Shown here: piece after piece, positions 21,248 through 21,873 of the stretch | Layout: every line of letters begins with the position of its first letter | How positions within the stretch are numbered: position 1 is the first letter of the stretch | Assembly (NCBI GenBank): GCA_947454585.1 | Contig: CANGML010000005.1 | Coordinates: forward strand, 1-21,873 | DNA: 21,873 nucleotides | DNA from: Comamonadaceae bacterium | Lineage (GTDB): Bacteria; Pseudomonadota; Gammaproteobacteria; Burkholderiales; Burkholderiaceae_C | Direction: 5' to 3' | Translations under genes and position numbers: made by a program | The notes under the pieces: generated by a model | Told to the model about the DNA's origin: nothing | Database searches by the model: none | Seen by the model: only the letters and a program-made list of their open reading frames with translations

Positions 21248-21873
<626 letters not shown>

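Overview
The window looks like the chromosome of a betaproteobacterium of the order Burkholderiales, probably Comamonadaceae. This is inferred from the right end: dusA, an EamA-type permease, a GntR/FCD regulator and a divergent methylmalonyl-CoA mutase gene, all GC-rich. No rRNA, tRNA, CRISPR array, insertion sequence or integrase was seen.

Layout. (1) 1-768: the 3' end of a probable DUF4384 gene overlaps a small secreted OmpA-domain gene. (2) 795-2288, minus strand: a membrane protein with TPR-like repeats, convergent with the OmpA gene. (3) 2289-2422: a divergent control region with two candidate promoters and two inverted repeats. (4) 2423-18512: ten same-strand genes that overlap or lie at most 27 bases apart, read here as one operon of about 16 kb. 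In order they are: a five-TM protein with a C-terminal OmpA domain; an unrecognised beta-rich protein; a DUF4407 membrane/coiled-coil protein; a membrane caspase-like protease; a second DUF4407-like protein; a small lipoprotein; an M41 (FtsH-type) peptidase whose AAA module has lost its Walker motifs; an S9 glutamyl-endopeptidase-type serine peptidase; a SAM-TIR-STAND NTPase-TPR protein; and a membrane transglutaminase-like protein. (5) 18572-20528: dusA and an EamA permease. (6) 20525-21160, minus strand: a GntR/FCD regulator. (7) 21248-end: the start of methylmalonyl-CoA mutase.

How the operon might work (inference). It combines membrane proteins with large loops predicted to be periplasmic, a peptidoglycan-binding OmpA domain and a lipoprotein with three probably cytosolic proteins: two proteases and a SAM-TIR-STAND-TPR switch. 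TIR, caspase and STAND modules are hallmarks of bacterial conflict and cell-suicide systems, so a defence or envelope-stress role is the leading hypothesis. I do not recognise this gene set as a described system. The S9 and SAM-TIR genes are clearly GC-richer than the genes on both sides, which suggests that the operon is mosaic. It also ends directly upstream of dusA, a known integration locus for genomic islands.
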